A stretch of DNA of 64,000 bases, taken from assembly GCF_018613855.1 (NCBI RefSeq), contig NZ_JAGGPK010000006.1:88997-152996 (forward strand), written 5' to 3'. The notes below the pieces were generated by a model that ran no database searches, had not been told where the DNA came from, and was given only the letters and a program-made list of their open reading frames with translations. The translations under genes were made by a program, and so were the position numbers. Shown here in pieces: positions 52,176 through 60,914 of the stretch (positions within the stretch are counted from its first letter, which is position 1; each line of letters begins with the position of its first letter). The DNA is from Arthrobacter sp. ISL-30. Lineage in GTDB: Bacteria; Actinomycetota; Actinomycetes; Actinomycetales; Micrococcaceae.

Positions 52176-52192
52176 GTTGCCCGTTAGGCAAC
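52176..52192. promoter_or_regulatory. Dyad GTTGCC-N5-GGCAAC
   Basis: Perfect 6-bp arms 21 bases upstream of the aminotransferase start. TTGCC-N-GGCAA dyads are common for Lrp/AsnC-type and other amino-acid regulators. On the plus strand it is followed within a few bases by TTTTT, so a small terminator is an alternative. Confidence 0.4.
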
Positions 52193-52225
52193 ATCTGTTT
52201 TTGAAGAGCGCCTTCGGTTCTTCCA

Positions 52226-52351
52226 ATGGCAACGCTCGACGACGACCTGCAGGCCAAGTCGGATGCTTCGGGTGCGCGGAAAAATGTCACAGGCAACTCG
52301 TACCTTGAAGTCATCGGAGTCCCCGGAGCGGGCCCTATCGCAGGAGGATGA
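52226..52351 (+). CDS. Possible 41-residue leader peptide or small protein
   Basis: ATG-initiated frame reading MATLDDDLQAKSDASGARKN and ending GVPGAGPIAGG, with coding-like codon use. Its TGA is directly followed, in the same frame, by the TTG start of the next gene, whose AGGAGG site lies inside this frame. It could be a coupled upstream peptide. Alternatively, the two could be one protein split by a stop codon. No strong ribosome site precedes the ATG. Confidence 0.35.
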   Translation: MATLDDDLQAKSDASGARKNVTGNSYLEVIGVPGAGPIAGG

Positions 52352-53374
52352 TTGGCAAGGCGAAGCGTGCAGTTCTGGCGGATCAGCCAGCTGAACGGGG
52401 ATCAGCTCATTCGGCCATTTCCCGCGAGGCGGGTGGCTGAAGTGCTGGAATCAGCTGAGACCCAGGAAGTAGATCGGCACTTCACCTGCGCGGATGGGAC
52501 AAGGCTTCTTGCTCATTCACGGGCAGCCCATCCCTATCCGGTCCTCCTGCTTGACCGTGTCAGGGACTCCAACCTGCCCAGTGTGGGAGACGCGGCGGGA
52601 CACCGCAAGGCCCTTCCGCTCGCGCCGGGGGATCACCTGCTCGAGACCACGTACTTCGCTTTTCTCAAGCAGAACGTCGTTGCCGTTCTTACCAGCGGCA
52701 ACGGCCCACGGGCCTCCCGGTTATCGGAATACCTGGACGGCATGTTGGGGCTGGACCTTGGGCTTGTTCCCGTCCTGCGTGAAGATGTCGAGGAGATACT
52801 TTCCCGGTTGGAGGTCAGCCGCTTCGAGTTTGCCCTTCCGGCGGAACGGCTGTCAGGAAAGCTCATGGATGGTGAATGGGCGGACGTCCTGGAGAGCGCC
52901 TCGCACCTGATGAAGGAAGGAACGTTCAGGATCTCCTTGAGCGTAGGGCGTACGGGCAAGGCTGAGGACAAGCAGCGGATCCGTGACCGCATTCAACAGC
53001 TCATCGACAGTTTCCGGAGGGCGGGATCCGTGGAGCAGTTCGATTACGTTGTGGCGGAGGGCAAGGATTCACGAACAGGGGATCGGGAGGTTGTTGACCT
53101 GCTCAAGGAGCGCTTTATCGCCCATGTCGATGTGAACGCAGACGTCCTCAATGACCCTTCCCGGTCTACTGCGGAGGCCATCACCATCCTCGGCCGGCAG
53201 GCTCGCGAGAACGAAGCCTTTTTCAGGCGGACCCTGCCGGACATCACGGGGTTACCGGATAATTCCTCAGTGCCGGAAACTGCAGAAACTCCGGAAATCA
53301 CGGTCGCTGAAGGAGGCAAGGATGTTCGTCCCGAAGCAGGGATTGGAGCCTCGGATGACCTTGTACGACGTTAG
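52352..53374 (+). CDS. Soluble protein of unknown function, first of a coupled pair
   Basis: 340 residues, no signal peptide or membrane helix. Features: MARRSVQFWRISQLNGDQLIRPF start, PGDHLLETTYFAFLKQNVVAVLTSGNGPRASRLSEYLDGM (about 92-131), charged C-terminal half with DKQRIRDRIQQLIDSFRRAGSVEQFDYVV and an acidic tail. I do not recognise a characterised domain; the GPRASRLSEYL block is reminiscent of uncharacterised proteins of accessory or defence loci (impression only). TTG start just after AGGAGG. It overlaps the membrane-protein gene by 53 bases. Confidence 0.7.
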   Translation: MARRSVQFWRISQLNGDQLIRPFPARRVAEVLESAETQEVDRHFTCADGTRLLAHSRAAHPYPVLLLDRVRDSNLPSVGDAAGHRKALPLAPGDHLLETTYFAFLKQNVVAVLTSGNGPRASRLSEYLDGMLGLDLGLVPVLREDVEEILSRLEVSRFEFALPAERLSGKLMDGEWADVLESASHLMKEGTFRISLSVGRTGKAEDKQRIRDRIQQLIDSFRRAGSVEQFDYVVAEGKDSRTGDREVVDLLKERFIAHVDVNADVLNDPSRSTAEAITILGRQARENEAFFRRTLPDITGLPDNSSVPETAETPEITVAEGGKDVRPEAGIGASDDLVRR

Positions 53375-53894
53375 CGTCGACTGGACCGGCCGGAGGAATC
53401 CCTATCGGTGGTTTCTGCTCCATTCCGGGTTTGACTATGCGTGGGCCACTCTGGTGCTGCTCCTCTGGCTAGGCGCCTCCACGCTCCTGCAACAGCCGCT
53501 CGTCGTGGAGGGGGTCGCTGAAAACGCCCGCAGGACCTTGTTCCAGACCCTGGCAACCCTCGCGGGCGCCACTGCCGGACTAACGCTCACCAGCGTATCC
53601 ATGCTGGTAAATGTGCTGGGAAAGAAGGCGGCTCCGGGCCAGCGGGCACTGCCCCTGGAGCGGCTGACTGTGATACACCGTCGCCAGATCGGCGAAGTCT
53701 TCCTCTCAGTCCTTCCACGCCTGGGTGCCCTTCTCGTGATGTCGCTCGTGACCCTGGTGCTTGAGGGCGACGCCGCAACGGGCCGATGGCCACCCGAAGC
53801 AGCCACAATGATGCTGGCTGTTGCCTGCATACTCGGCTTGCTGCGCGTGGCCTGGGCGCTTCGCAGGCTGCTCGCCATCGCCACAGGCAGCTAA
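53322..53894 (+). CDS. Four-helix membrane protein, second of a coupled pair
   Basis: 190 residues with predicted membrane helices at about 40-60, 77-105, 128-147 and 165-183. A loop with KKAAPGQRALPLERLTVIHRRQIGE joins helices 2 and 3. It starts within the 3' end of the soluble partner in another frame; ATG 53322 has a strong AGGAGG, while ATG 53355 has none. The tight overlap implies the two proteins act together, for example a cytosolic sensor with a membrane effector. Family not recognised. Confidence 0.7.
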   Translation: MFVPKQGLEPRMTLYDVSVDWTGRRNPYRWFLLHSGFDYAWATLVLLLWLGASTLLQQPLVVEGVAENARRTLFQTLATLAGATAGLTLTSVSMLVNVLGKKAAPGQRALPLERLTVIHRRQIGEVFLSVLPRLGALLVMSLVTLVLEGDAATGRWPPEAATMMLAVACILGLLRVAWALRRLLAIATGS

Positions 53895-53938
53895 ATCACC
53901 ACGGGAGTCGCCTCGGGATTCACCACGGGACATAGTGT

Positions 53939-54823
53939 TCAGCGCAGGCTCAGCAGCTCGTCCAGGTTCCTTCCATCGACATAGATTTCGGCCCGGGAGG
54001 CTCCGGTTGCAGCCACCGCAGTCTGGGTCAGCTGGGCTTCAATCCGTGGATTATCGCAGATCCCGCCGGGCTGCAGCTGGCCGCTAAGATTCACCACCAC
54101 CGTTGTTCCATGGAGGTATCCGGAGACGTAGTTCAGCGACGATGCCGAGAGAGCGTTGTAGAGGTCTGAGGTGGCAGGAGCCTGGCCGCCGGGAGAAAGG
54201 AGCTGCGCCAAGGCGATCGCTAAGGGTTCCCCAGCGGGGGTACCTGCTGCCCGGACCGCCACCAAGCTGTCATTGCAGCCGAACCGCATCCCCTGCCTGC
54301 CGCCGTCGTCCACGGCGACGTAGTAGACGGCGGGTCCCGTCCCGACAGCTGGCGCGGGATCCTGTCCCGAAGCCGTGGCGCGATCAGGACCTGTGGTCCC
54401 CGGAACACTGTCAGCAGCACCCCTCCCTGAACCGGTAAAGCCACTCGAGCCGTCTCCTGTGGCATCGCCGGCCTGGGTTGTTCCTGGTGGCGGAGGATCC
54501 TCCTGCACAGGCTCAACCGGCGTGTCGGAGGTTCCCGCATCGAGGCCACGGCCCGTGTCGCCATTGAGGGAGTCACTCCCGGGTTCCGAGGCGGCGGAAG
54601 TCCCGGCCGCAGTGTCCGGATCTACGTGCCCGGGCGTCCCGTTCGTCACAGCAGGAGCGGGGCGTGGGTTGGGGACAGGCTCGGCCACGGCTGTCTTTGG
54701 GGGGGCGGCGCTTTGAGTTGAGAGCTCCGACGGGGCCACACAGGATCCCAGGCACAACGCCAGGAACGCGACGGCGGCGGCCACCTCCGTCGTCATTCTC
54801 CGTGCGCCTGTTCCGCCATTCAT
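53939..54823 (-). CDS. GerMN-domain-like lipoprotein
   Basis: 294 residues. Signal peptide with lipobox LCLGSC (Cys about 28), a long Pro/Gly/Thr/Ser-rich linker (about 30-160), and a C-terminal domain (about 165-290: VYYVAVDDGGRQGMRFGCNDSLVAV, PLAIALAQLLSP, YVSGYLHGTTVVVNLSGQLQPGG, QLTQTAVAATGASRAEIYVDGR) that resembles the GerMN sporulation/germination domain found in actinobacterial lipoproteins. Exposed on the outer face of the membrane. Role unknown; monocistronic. Confidence 0.75.
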   Translation of the reverse strand: MNGGTGARRMTTEVAAAVAFLALCLGSCVAPSELSTQSAAPPKTAVAEPVPNPRPAPAVTNGTPGHVDPDTAAGTSAASEPGSDSLNGDTGRGLDAGTSDTPVEPVQEDPPPPGTTQAGDATGDGSSGFTGSGRGAADSVPGTTGPDRATASGQDPAPAVGTGPAVYYVAVDDGGRQGMRFGCNDSLVAVRAAGTPAGEPLAIALAQLLSPGGQAPATSDLYNALSASSLNYVSGYLHGTTVVVNLSGQLQPGGICDNPRIEAQLTQTAVAATGASRAEIYVDGRNLDELLSLR

Positions 54824-54954
54824 GACAGCCCTGCTCCTTGTGATCCAACCTGCAGTTCAACGTTACGACCGGCTGGATAGGCGTGGAACCAGTAGCCGGT
54901 GACAGTTGTGCATCGGCTCCGTCACGGAATGGTGTCGGCCCTACCAACGGCAAA

Positions 54955-54985
54955 GGCCCCTGTTCCGCGAGGCGGAACAGGGGCC
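54955..54985 (-). terminator. Intrinsic terminator of the FMN reductase gene
   Basis: Perfect 14-bp stem (54955-54968 with 54972-54985) around GAG, 46 bases beyond the reductase stop, followed on the minus strand by TTTG. Confidence 0.65.
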
Positions 54986-55031
54986 GAAAGAAGTCGGGGC
55001 GGAAAGGCAGCTTCCCCGCCTTGGAGGAAGC

Positions 55032-55586
55032 TTAGGCTGCAGCCTTGCTGGCCAGGGCGTCGAAAACGCCCTTGATCTGCTCCACGACCTCGGCGTCGTC
55101 CTTCGGGTGAACTTCCGCGAAACGGACCATGGAGCCGGGCACTGCGAGCTTGACGTCTTCCAGGACCTGGGCACCGGCGATTCCGACAGCCTTGCGCGCC
55201 TCATCATGGGCCCAGACACCGCCGAACTGGCCGAATGCTGTTCCGACGACGGCGGTCGGCTTGCCGGTCAGGGCGCCGGCGCCATAGGGGCGGGACAGCC
55301 AGTCGATGGCGTTCTTCAGGGATGCGGTCATTGTGCCGTTGTGCTCAGGGGTGACCAGCAGGAGGGTGTCGGCCTCGGCTGCAGCTGCGCGCAGGGCCGC
55401 GGCCTCGGCGGGAACCTGGCCTTCAACGTCTATGTCCTCGTTGTAGAACGGGATGCTGCCCAGCGAATCGTGGATGACAACGTCAACATCGCTCGGGGCG
55501 TTGAGCTGGATGGCCTCGGCCAACTTCTTGTTGTGGGAATCGGCGCGCAGGCTGCCGACCAGGGTAAGTACTGTGCTCTTCGACAT
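55032..55586 (-). CDS. NADPH-dependent FMN reductase family
   Basis: 184-residue flavodoxin-like reductase. LTLVGSLRADSHNKKLAEAI (phosphate-binding loop, about 7-26), IPFYNEDID, LLVTPEHNGTMTASLKNAIDWLSRP (about 72-96) and GQFGGVWAHDEAR. It reduces FMN, quinones or azo-type compounds with NADPH. ATG at 55586 follows CAAGGAG; an in-frame ATG at 55652 would lie against the operator. Divergent from a TetR regulator with a 20-bp operator between them, so it is probably de-repressed by a xenobiotic or quinone. Confidence 0.9.
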   Translation of the reverse strand: MSKSTVLTLVGSLRADSHNKKLAEAIQLNAPSDVDVVIHDSLGSIPFYNEDIDVEGQVPAEAAALRAAAAEADTLLLVTPEHNGTMTASLKNAIDWLSRPYGAGALTGKPTAVVGTAFGQFGGVWAHDEARKAVGIAGAQVLEDVKLAVPGSMVRFAEVHPKDDAEVVEQIKGVFDALASKAAA

Positions 55587-55655
55587 GCTAACTCCTTGTT
55601 TTGGGCCGTGGCTTCGGCCAATGGTGGTGAGGCGGTTGGGGCCTTCACACATGCT

Positions 55656-55675
55656 AAACGGACTGCGGTCCGTTT
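55656..55675. promoter_or_regulatory. TetR operator, AAACGGAC-TGCG-GTCCGTTT
   Basis: Perfect 8-bp arms around TGCG, located between the divergent FMN reductase and TetR genes. A TAGAAT -10 candidate at 55690-55695 would put the operator over the -35 region of the TetR promoter. Confidence 0.75.
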
Positions 55676-55693
55676 TCTATTCCCCCGGCTAGA

Positions 55694-56317
55694 ATGTTTC
55701 TTGTGAGCTTCATCCCACTGCATCCCGAAGCGCCCCTTGGTGCGCCTGCCGAGCGCAGCGATGCGGCACGCAATCGTGAGCGGCTACTTGTCGCAGCCCG
55801 GGAGCTCATCGCCGAGCATGGAGTGGACGCCTTGACCATGGACATGCTGGCGTGCCAGGCAGGGGTCGGCAAGGGAACAGTCTTCCGCCGTTTCGGAAGC
55901 CGGGCGGGCCTAATGATGACTTTGTTGAGCGAATCGGAGTCGGAGTTTCAGCAGAGGTTCATTTTTGGTCCGCCGCCGCTGGGGCCGGGAGCCCCTCCTT
56001 TGGAACGTCTTATCGCTTTCGGCAAGGGCCGCATTGAGTACGTCATGGAACACGGCGAGCTTGCCAGGGCCGCCGGCGCCACTGTCCACAACCGCTTTGA
56101 TGTCCCGGCAGCCGAGCTGTGGCAACGTCATATCGACATGCTCCTGCGGCAATGCGGCCTCGAACTTGATACCTGGCTCATGGCTTTGTCCCTGAGTTCC
56201 ACCCTGGATCCTGGCCGGCTGCTCTATACGGTCAAGGTTCAAGGCGTGAGCCCCGAACGGCTGGCTGAATCCTGGCGGCAACTTGTAACGCGCCTTGTAA
56301 TATGCCCAAACCCCTGA
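55694..56317 (+). CDS. TetR-family transcriptional regulator
   Basis: 207 residues. N-terminal helix-turn-helix about 27-70 (NRERLLVAARELIAEHGVDALTMDMLACQAGVGKGTVFRRFGSRAGLMMTLL) and a C-terminal ligand domain. There is no clear ribosome site before ATG 55694; a GTG nine bases downstream could be a leaderless start from the TAGAAT -10. It likely represses itself and the divergent FMN reductase. Confidence 0.85.
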   Translation: MFLVSFIPLHPEAPLGAPAERSDAARNRERLLVAARELIAEHGVDALTMDMLACQAGVGKGTVFRRFGSRAGLMMTLLSESESEFQQRFIFGPPPLGPGAPPLERLIAFGKGRIEYVMEHGELARAAGATVHNRFDVPAAELWQRHIDMLLRQCGLELDTWLMALSLSSTLDPGRLLYTVKVQGVSPERLAESWRQLVTRLVICPNP

Positions 56318-56669
56318 CCTGATCTCACTGTGACTCTCCCGGTAACAATTCCGCGACATGGAAGTTGATAACAATCTGGGGATGATAAGAGTCCTTGCAC
56401 TGAATTCCCCATTTCACGCCCCAAACCTGTGGTATTTTCCAGAGGATGTGACCCCCGCCATAACCGTGCTCGGGGGTTATTTAGCAAATTCGGGGCAGGT
56501 ATATCCTCCGGCCCCGGACCGCTTCGTTGCTAATGCTGGCCACAGCTGGGAGATAACGGAAGGACGTCGTTGACTGTTGGGAACCACAATGCGGATTAGC
56601 GTGGAAACGAAGATCCCCAAGCTTGGGGAACGTCGCGGATTTTTCGCCGATCGAAGCCGGTAATCGGCC
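56318..56669. other. Intergenic region before the second ABC operon
   Basis: 352 bases. ACCCCCG (56451-56457) pairs with CGGGGGT (56471-56477) and is followed by TATTTAG, a possible terminator for the TetR gene. A TTGACT at 56570-56575 with a weak GATTAG 18 bases later may be the ABC operon promoter. A 71-codon frame here (56358-56573) spans the hairpin and is not credible. Confidence 0.5.
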
Positions 56670-57653
56670 ATGCTGAAGTACCTTCTCAAACGGTCAGGTA
56701 TCTACGCGGTCATGATTTTCCTGACCACCAGCGCAGGATACCTTCTGGCTGTTTCCACGCTTCAGCCTGCGCTTTTGGAGCAGGAAAGGATTCCCCGTCC
56801 TACACCGGAGCAGGTGACCAGTTCATTCAGGCTCCTTGGCCTGGATCCCACCAAGAGTCCGTGGGAGCGATACGTCGACTGGCTTCTGGCAATTGTGACG
56901 CGCTGGGACTGGGGTCGCAGCCCAAATGGCGCGTACATAAACTCAGAGTTCGGCGACCGGGTATGGATCTCCACCCGCCTCTTCCTGGCCTCCATCATCC
57001 TGACCCTCATTATCGGCGTCGCACTGGGTGTCTATTCCGCCGCCCGCCAATACTCACTCCAGGACCGCGCCATCACGTCCTACAGTTATCTCGTCTACAT
57101 TGTGCCCGCGCCGATCGCGTACTTTCTGGTGCAGCTTGGCGCGATCAATATCAATGAGACCGTGGGAGAGCGGATATTCTTTGTGACGGGGATATCCACT
57201 CCCGGAATCGAAGGTGGCTGGGCGCAATTCGTGGACCTTCTTGCCCACTACGCGGTTCCGACGTTCGCCATTACGGTTGTTGGCTGGGGCACTTACCAGA
57301 TCGCGCAGCGCCAATATCTCCTCGATAACGTTAATGCTGATTTCGTCAGGACAGCCCGTGCCAAGGGTTTGACCCGGAATCAGGCAATCGCGCGGCATGC
57401 ATTGCGTGTGTCCTTTATCCCCGTGGCCCAGAGCATCGCGTTCACCATCCCGGCCATCTTTGCGGGCGGGTTCTTCGCGGAAAAGATCTTCGCCTGGCAT
57501 GGCGTGGGTTCCTGGAGCATCGACGCGATCGCCCTCCAGGACGTTAACGCGGCCACCGCCACCCTCGCCTACGGTTCCATGATCTTCGCGCTCGGGGCGA
57601 TCCTGGCCGACTTCGCCACAACCCTCGTCGACCCGCGTGTGAGGGTGCAGTAG
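56670..57653 (+). CDS. ABC transporter permease, DppB type (second system)
   Basis: 327-residue permease. MLKYLLKRSGIYAVMIFLTTSAGYLLAVSTLQP start, an extended first external segment, helices from about 105, and the coupling loop NADFVRTARAKGLTRNQAIARHALRVSFIPVA. KIFAWHGVGSWSIDAI follows the loop as in the family. First gene of the second oligopeptide-type operon; its partner begins 2 bases after the stop. Confidence 0.86.
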   Translation: MLKYLLKRSGIYAVMIFLTTSAGYLLAVSTLQPALLEQERIPRPTPEQVTSSFRLLGLDPTKSPWERYVDWLLAIVTRWDWGRSPNGAYINSEFGDRVWISTRLFLASIILTLIIGVALGVYSAARQYSLQDRAITSYSYLVYIVPAPIAYFLVQLGAININETVGERIFFVTGISTPGIEGGWAQFVDLLAHYAVPTFAITVVGWGTYQIAQRQYLLDNVNADFVRTARAKGLTRNQAIARHALRVSFIPVAQSIAFTIPAIFAGGFFAEKIFAWHGVGSWSIDAIALQDVNAATATLAYGSMIFALGAILADFATTLVDPRVRVQ

Positions 57654-57655
57654 CC

Positions 57656-58636
57656 ATGACTAACCTGAACGCCATTGACCCCGCCGCGATAGCCGAAGAG
57701 GCGCGGATCGAGCACGACGACGCCGTCATCCCCAAATCCACGATCATCCTGCGCCGTTTCATGCGCAACAAGACAGCCGTGACGGGATTGGCCGTCTTTG
57801 TGCTTCTTACGGCGTTCTCGTTCGTTGGCGGCTTCTTCACTCCCTGGGACAAGGAAACGATCGACCCCTTCAATATCGGGAACCCACCATCGGCGGATCA
57901 CTGGCTTGGCACGTCACAAGCGGGGATCGACCTCTACGCGCTGGTGGTGGAGGGGACTCGGATCTCGATTCTCATCGGCCTGGTGGTGGGCTTGGTCTCC
58001 GTCCTGGTCGCGGCGGTCTACGGCTGTGCGATGGCCTACTTCGGCGGCAAAGTAGACAAAGTCATGCTCTTCATCCTCGAAGCGCTGATCATGATGCCGG
58101 CCTTGCTCGTGGTGGCAGTGGCCACCAGCGGCGGGGGCAGCAGCCTCAAGCAGGACCTGCCCAGCTGGCTCCTGCTGACCGTCGTGCTGCTGGTCTTCAG
58201 CTGGATGGGCACGGCGCGTCTGATCCGTTCCCTCGCGATGTCCCTCATGCAGCGGGATTTTGTGAAGGCAGCAAGGTTCATGGGCGTACCGGCCAGGAGG
58301 ATCGTCTGGCGCCATCTGGTGCCGAACATCGGCTCTCTCCTGGTGCTCGACATTACCCGGGGCGTGACCGGCGCCATCCTCGCCGAAGTCGCCTTCTCCT
58401 TCATTGGCATCGGCATCAAGGTGCCGGATGTCAGCCTCGGGGTGCTGATCGGCCAGGCCACATCACAGGTTTCCACGTTCCCGTGGATGTTCTGGGTTCC
58501 GCTGCTGGTCATGTTCCTGCTGACTGGTTCGCTCGCCATGATGAACGATGGCCTGCGCGACGCCTTCGACCCCAGCTCAAGTTCAGTGGGTGCAGCTCGT
58601 TCGATTGGTACCAGCAAAAAGAAGAAGAACCCATGA
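57656..58636 (+). CDS. ABC transporter permease, DppC type (second system)
   Basis: 326 residues. Soluble N-terminal 35 residues, first helix (about 40-60), NPPSADHWLGTSQAGIDLYALVVEGTRIS (family DQxGRD-like segment with changes), and the coupling loop LMQRDFVKAARFMGVPARRIVWRHLVPNIG. The C-terminus GLRDAFDPSSSS is typical. Its stop overlaps the ATPase start (ATGA). Confidence 0.87.
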   Translation: MTNLNAIDPAAIAEEARIEHDDAVIPKSTIILRRFMRNKTAVTGLAVFVLLTAFSFVGGFFTPWDKETIDPFNIGNPPSADHWLGTSQAGIDLYALVVEGTRISILIGLVVGLVSVLVAAVYGCAMAYFGGKVDKVMLFILEALIMMPALLVVAVATSGGGSSLKQDLPSWLLLTVVLLVFSWMGTARLIRSLAMSLMQRDFVKAARFMGVPARRIVWRHLVPNIGSLLVLDITRGVTGAILAEVAFSFIGIGIKVPDVSLGVLIGQATSQVSTFPWMFWVPLLVMFLLTGSLAMMNDGLRDAFDPSSSSVGAARSIGTSKKKKNP

Positions 58637-60864
58637 GTGCGGATGCATTCCGGACCAAGGCCTCCAGGAGCACTGCTGAACTGCTCCACGTTGCTGCGCC
58701 CTTCAGCAAGGATGCTCCGGTGTTGAGTGTCCGGGACCTGAATGTGCGCTTCAACAGCGAAAACGGCGTGGTGCATGCCGTCCGCGGCGTGGACTTCGAC
58801 CTCATGCCCGGTAAGACCCTCGGGATCGTGGGGGAGTCGGGCTCGGGCAAGTCAGTCACTTCCCTCGCGGTCATGGGTTTGCTGCCGACGACGGCGGACA
58901 TCACCGGTTCGATCCGGTTCAACGGCAAGGAGTTGCTGGGCCTGAGTGATAAAGCGATGTGCCATCATCGCGGCAACGACATCGCGATGATCTTCCAGGA
59001 CCCCCTGTCATCCCTGACCCCGGTCTTCACTATAGGCGCGCAGATCATCGAAGCCCTTACGGTACACAACCCGGGCATGAGCAAGAAGGCGAAGGAGGCC
59101 CGCGCCGTCGAACTTCTCCGCGTGGTGGGAATTCCAAGCCCTAAGGAGCGACTTAAGGCTTTTCCGCACGAGTTCTCGGGCGGCATGCGCCAGAGGGTCA
59201 TGATTGCCATTGCCATTGCCAACAACCCCCGCGTCCTGGTTGCGGACGAGCCGACGACGGCGCTGGACGCCACCATCCAGGCCCAGGTGCTCGAGGTCCT
59301 TCACAACGCGCAGGCGGAAACCGGGGCCGCCGTCGTCATGATCACCCATGATCTTGGTGTGGTGGCGGGGATGGCTGACGACATCATGGTGATGTACGCC
59401 GGCAGGCCTGTGGAGGCAGGGACGGCCGAAGACATCTACTACGCCCCCCGCATGCCCTACACCATGGGACTGTTGGGAGCTGTGCCACGCGTGGACGTGG
59501 CCGAGAAGTCTTCCCTGGTTCCCATTGAGGGGATGCCGCCCAGCCTGCTCCGAATCCCGACCGGCTGCTCATTCGCGCCTCGGTGTCCCCTGGCCAGCGA
59601 GGAATGCCTCGCCGGTGAGCCGGAACTTCTTGAGGTGTCCGCCGTCCCCGGCAGCGGCGGGCACAAGGCGGCCTGCGTCAAGGCGGACTCTTTCGACGAC
59701 GACATCGACGTCCGCGCCCTGTTCTCAGCGCCACCCGTCCCTGTCTCCGAGTTCGACGGCGTGCCACGGGCGGAGCGGTCGAAGGTACTGGAACTGCGGA
59801 ACGTCAGGAAGCACTTCCCGCTGCTCAAAGGTTCGCTGATCAAGCGCCAAGTAGGCACCGTCAAGGCGGTGGACGGGGTGAGCTTCGACATCCGGGAAGG
59901 CGAGTGCTTCTCGATTGTGGGCGAATCCGGCTCCGGGAAAACTACCACTCTGCTCGAGATCATGGAATTCCAGCCCGCGCACGACGGCGAAATTACCATC
60001 GCCGGGATCAGCAATAAGTCGGCCGGGGATGCGAAGGCCAGGAACGCCATGCGCAAGAAATTGCAAATGGTCTTCCAGGATCCTACTGGTGCCCTTGACC
60101 CGCGCTTCACAGTGTTCGAGGTCCTGGCCGAGCCCCTGGAAAATCTTGGCACGGGCAAGGCACAGATCCGGAGGCGGATCCTGGAGCTGATGAAGCTCGT
60201 TGGACTGCAACCGGATCACGTGAACAGATTCCCCAACCAGTTCTCCGGCGGGCAGCGCCAGAGGATCGGCATCGCCCGCGCCCTGGCTGTGAACCCAAGG
60301 CTCGTTGTGCTGGACGAACCGGTATCTGCGCTGGACGTCTCCGTCCAGGCCGGCGTGATTAACCTACTGGACCAACTCCGTGCTGAACTAGGCCTCAGCT
60401 ACCTCCTGGTGGCCCACGACCTCTCCGTCGTACGGCATATTTCCAACCGGGTGGCCGTCATGTACCTGGGGAAGATCGTGGAGATTGGAGACGTCCAGCG
60501 GGTCTTTGGCCATCCCAGGCACCCCTACACGCGGGCGCTCCTCTCGGCGATTCCCGTGCCGGATCCGAAGGTGGAAAGAAGCCGCGAACGGATCATCCTT
60601 CATGGCGACCTGCCCACGCCCCTCGATGCGCCCAAAGGCTGCAATTTCGCAGGGCGCTGTCCCGTTTTCGCGGCGCTGCCTGCGGCCAAACAGGAAAAAT
60701 GCCTCACGCTCGAACCGCCACTGTTCCCGGTGGTTCATCACGAAAGGGGAGCGAAATCGGAAACCGAGGCAGATTTGGAAAGCGTAGACCAACAGTTCGC
60801 CTGTTTCTTTCCTGACGGCCAACTCGATGCGGACATGCTGGTGGTGCATGAAGCTGGCGACTGA
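58633..60864 (+). CDS. ABC transporter ATPase, fused DppD-DppF type (second system)
   Basis: 743 residues with two ABC domains. First Walker [10 protein letters not shown] (about 73-81), signature FSGGMRQRVMIAIAI, Walker [13 protein letters not shown]. Second Walker A GESGSGKTT (about 431-439), [15 protein letters not shown] and VVLDEPVSALD. Each domain is followed by the oligopeptide-type C-terminal cysteine-containing tail (CSFAPRCPLA; CNFAGRCPVF), which often binds an iron-sulfur cluster. Longer than the first system's 582-residue fusion because both tails are retained. Confidence 0.9.
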   Translation: MSADAFRTKASRSTAELLHVAAPFSKDAPVLSVRDLNVRFNSENGVVHAVRGVDFDLMPGKTLGIVGESGSGKSVTSLAVMGLLPTTADITGSIRFNGKELLGLSDKAMCHHRGNDIAMIFQDPLSSLTPVFTIGAQIIEALTVHNPGMSKKAKEARAVELLRVVGIPSPKERLKAFPHEFSGGMRQRVMIAIAIANNPRVLVADEPTTALDATIQAQVLEVLHNAQAETGAAVVMITHDLGVVAGMADDIMVMYAGRPVEAGTAEDIYYAPRMPYTMGLLGAVPRVDVAEKSSLVPIEGMPPSLLRIPTGCSFAPRCPLASEECLAGEPELLEVSAVPGSGGHKAACVKADSFDDDIDVRALFSAPPVPVSEFDGVPRAERSKVLELRNVRKHFPLLKGSLIKRQVGTVKAVDGVSFDIREGECFSIVGESGSGKTTTLLEIMEFQPAHDGEITIAGISNKSAGDAKARNAMRKKLQMVFQDPTGALDPRFTVFEVLAEPLENLGTGKAQIRRRILELMKLVGLQPDHVNRFPNQFSGGQRQRIGIARALAVNPRLVVLDEPVSALDVSVQAGVINLLDQLRAELGLSYLLVAHDLSVVRHISNRVAVMYLGKIVEIGDVQRVFGHPRHPYTRALLSAIPVPDPKVERSRERIILHGDLPTPLDAPKGCNFAGRCPVFAALPAAKQEKCLTLEPPLFPVVHHERGAKSETEADLESVDQQFACFFPDGQLDADMLVVHEAGD

Positions 60865-60914
60865 ACTTTGAACCTTTACAAAGCGCTCCACTCGCAACTC
60901 ATGAAGGGAAGACA

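Noticed and set aside
53151..53321. N-terminal extension of the four-helix membrane protein
   Set aside because: It would lie wholly inside the soluble partner gene; the AGGAGG-preceded ATG at 53322 is a better start.
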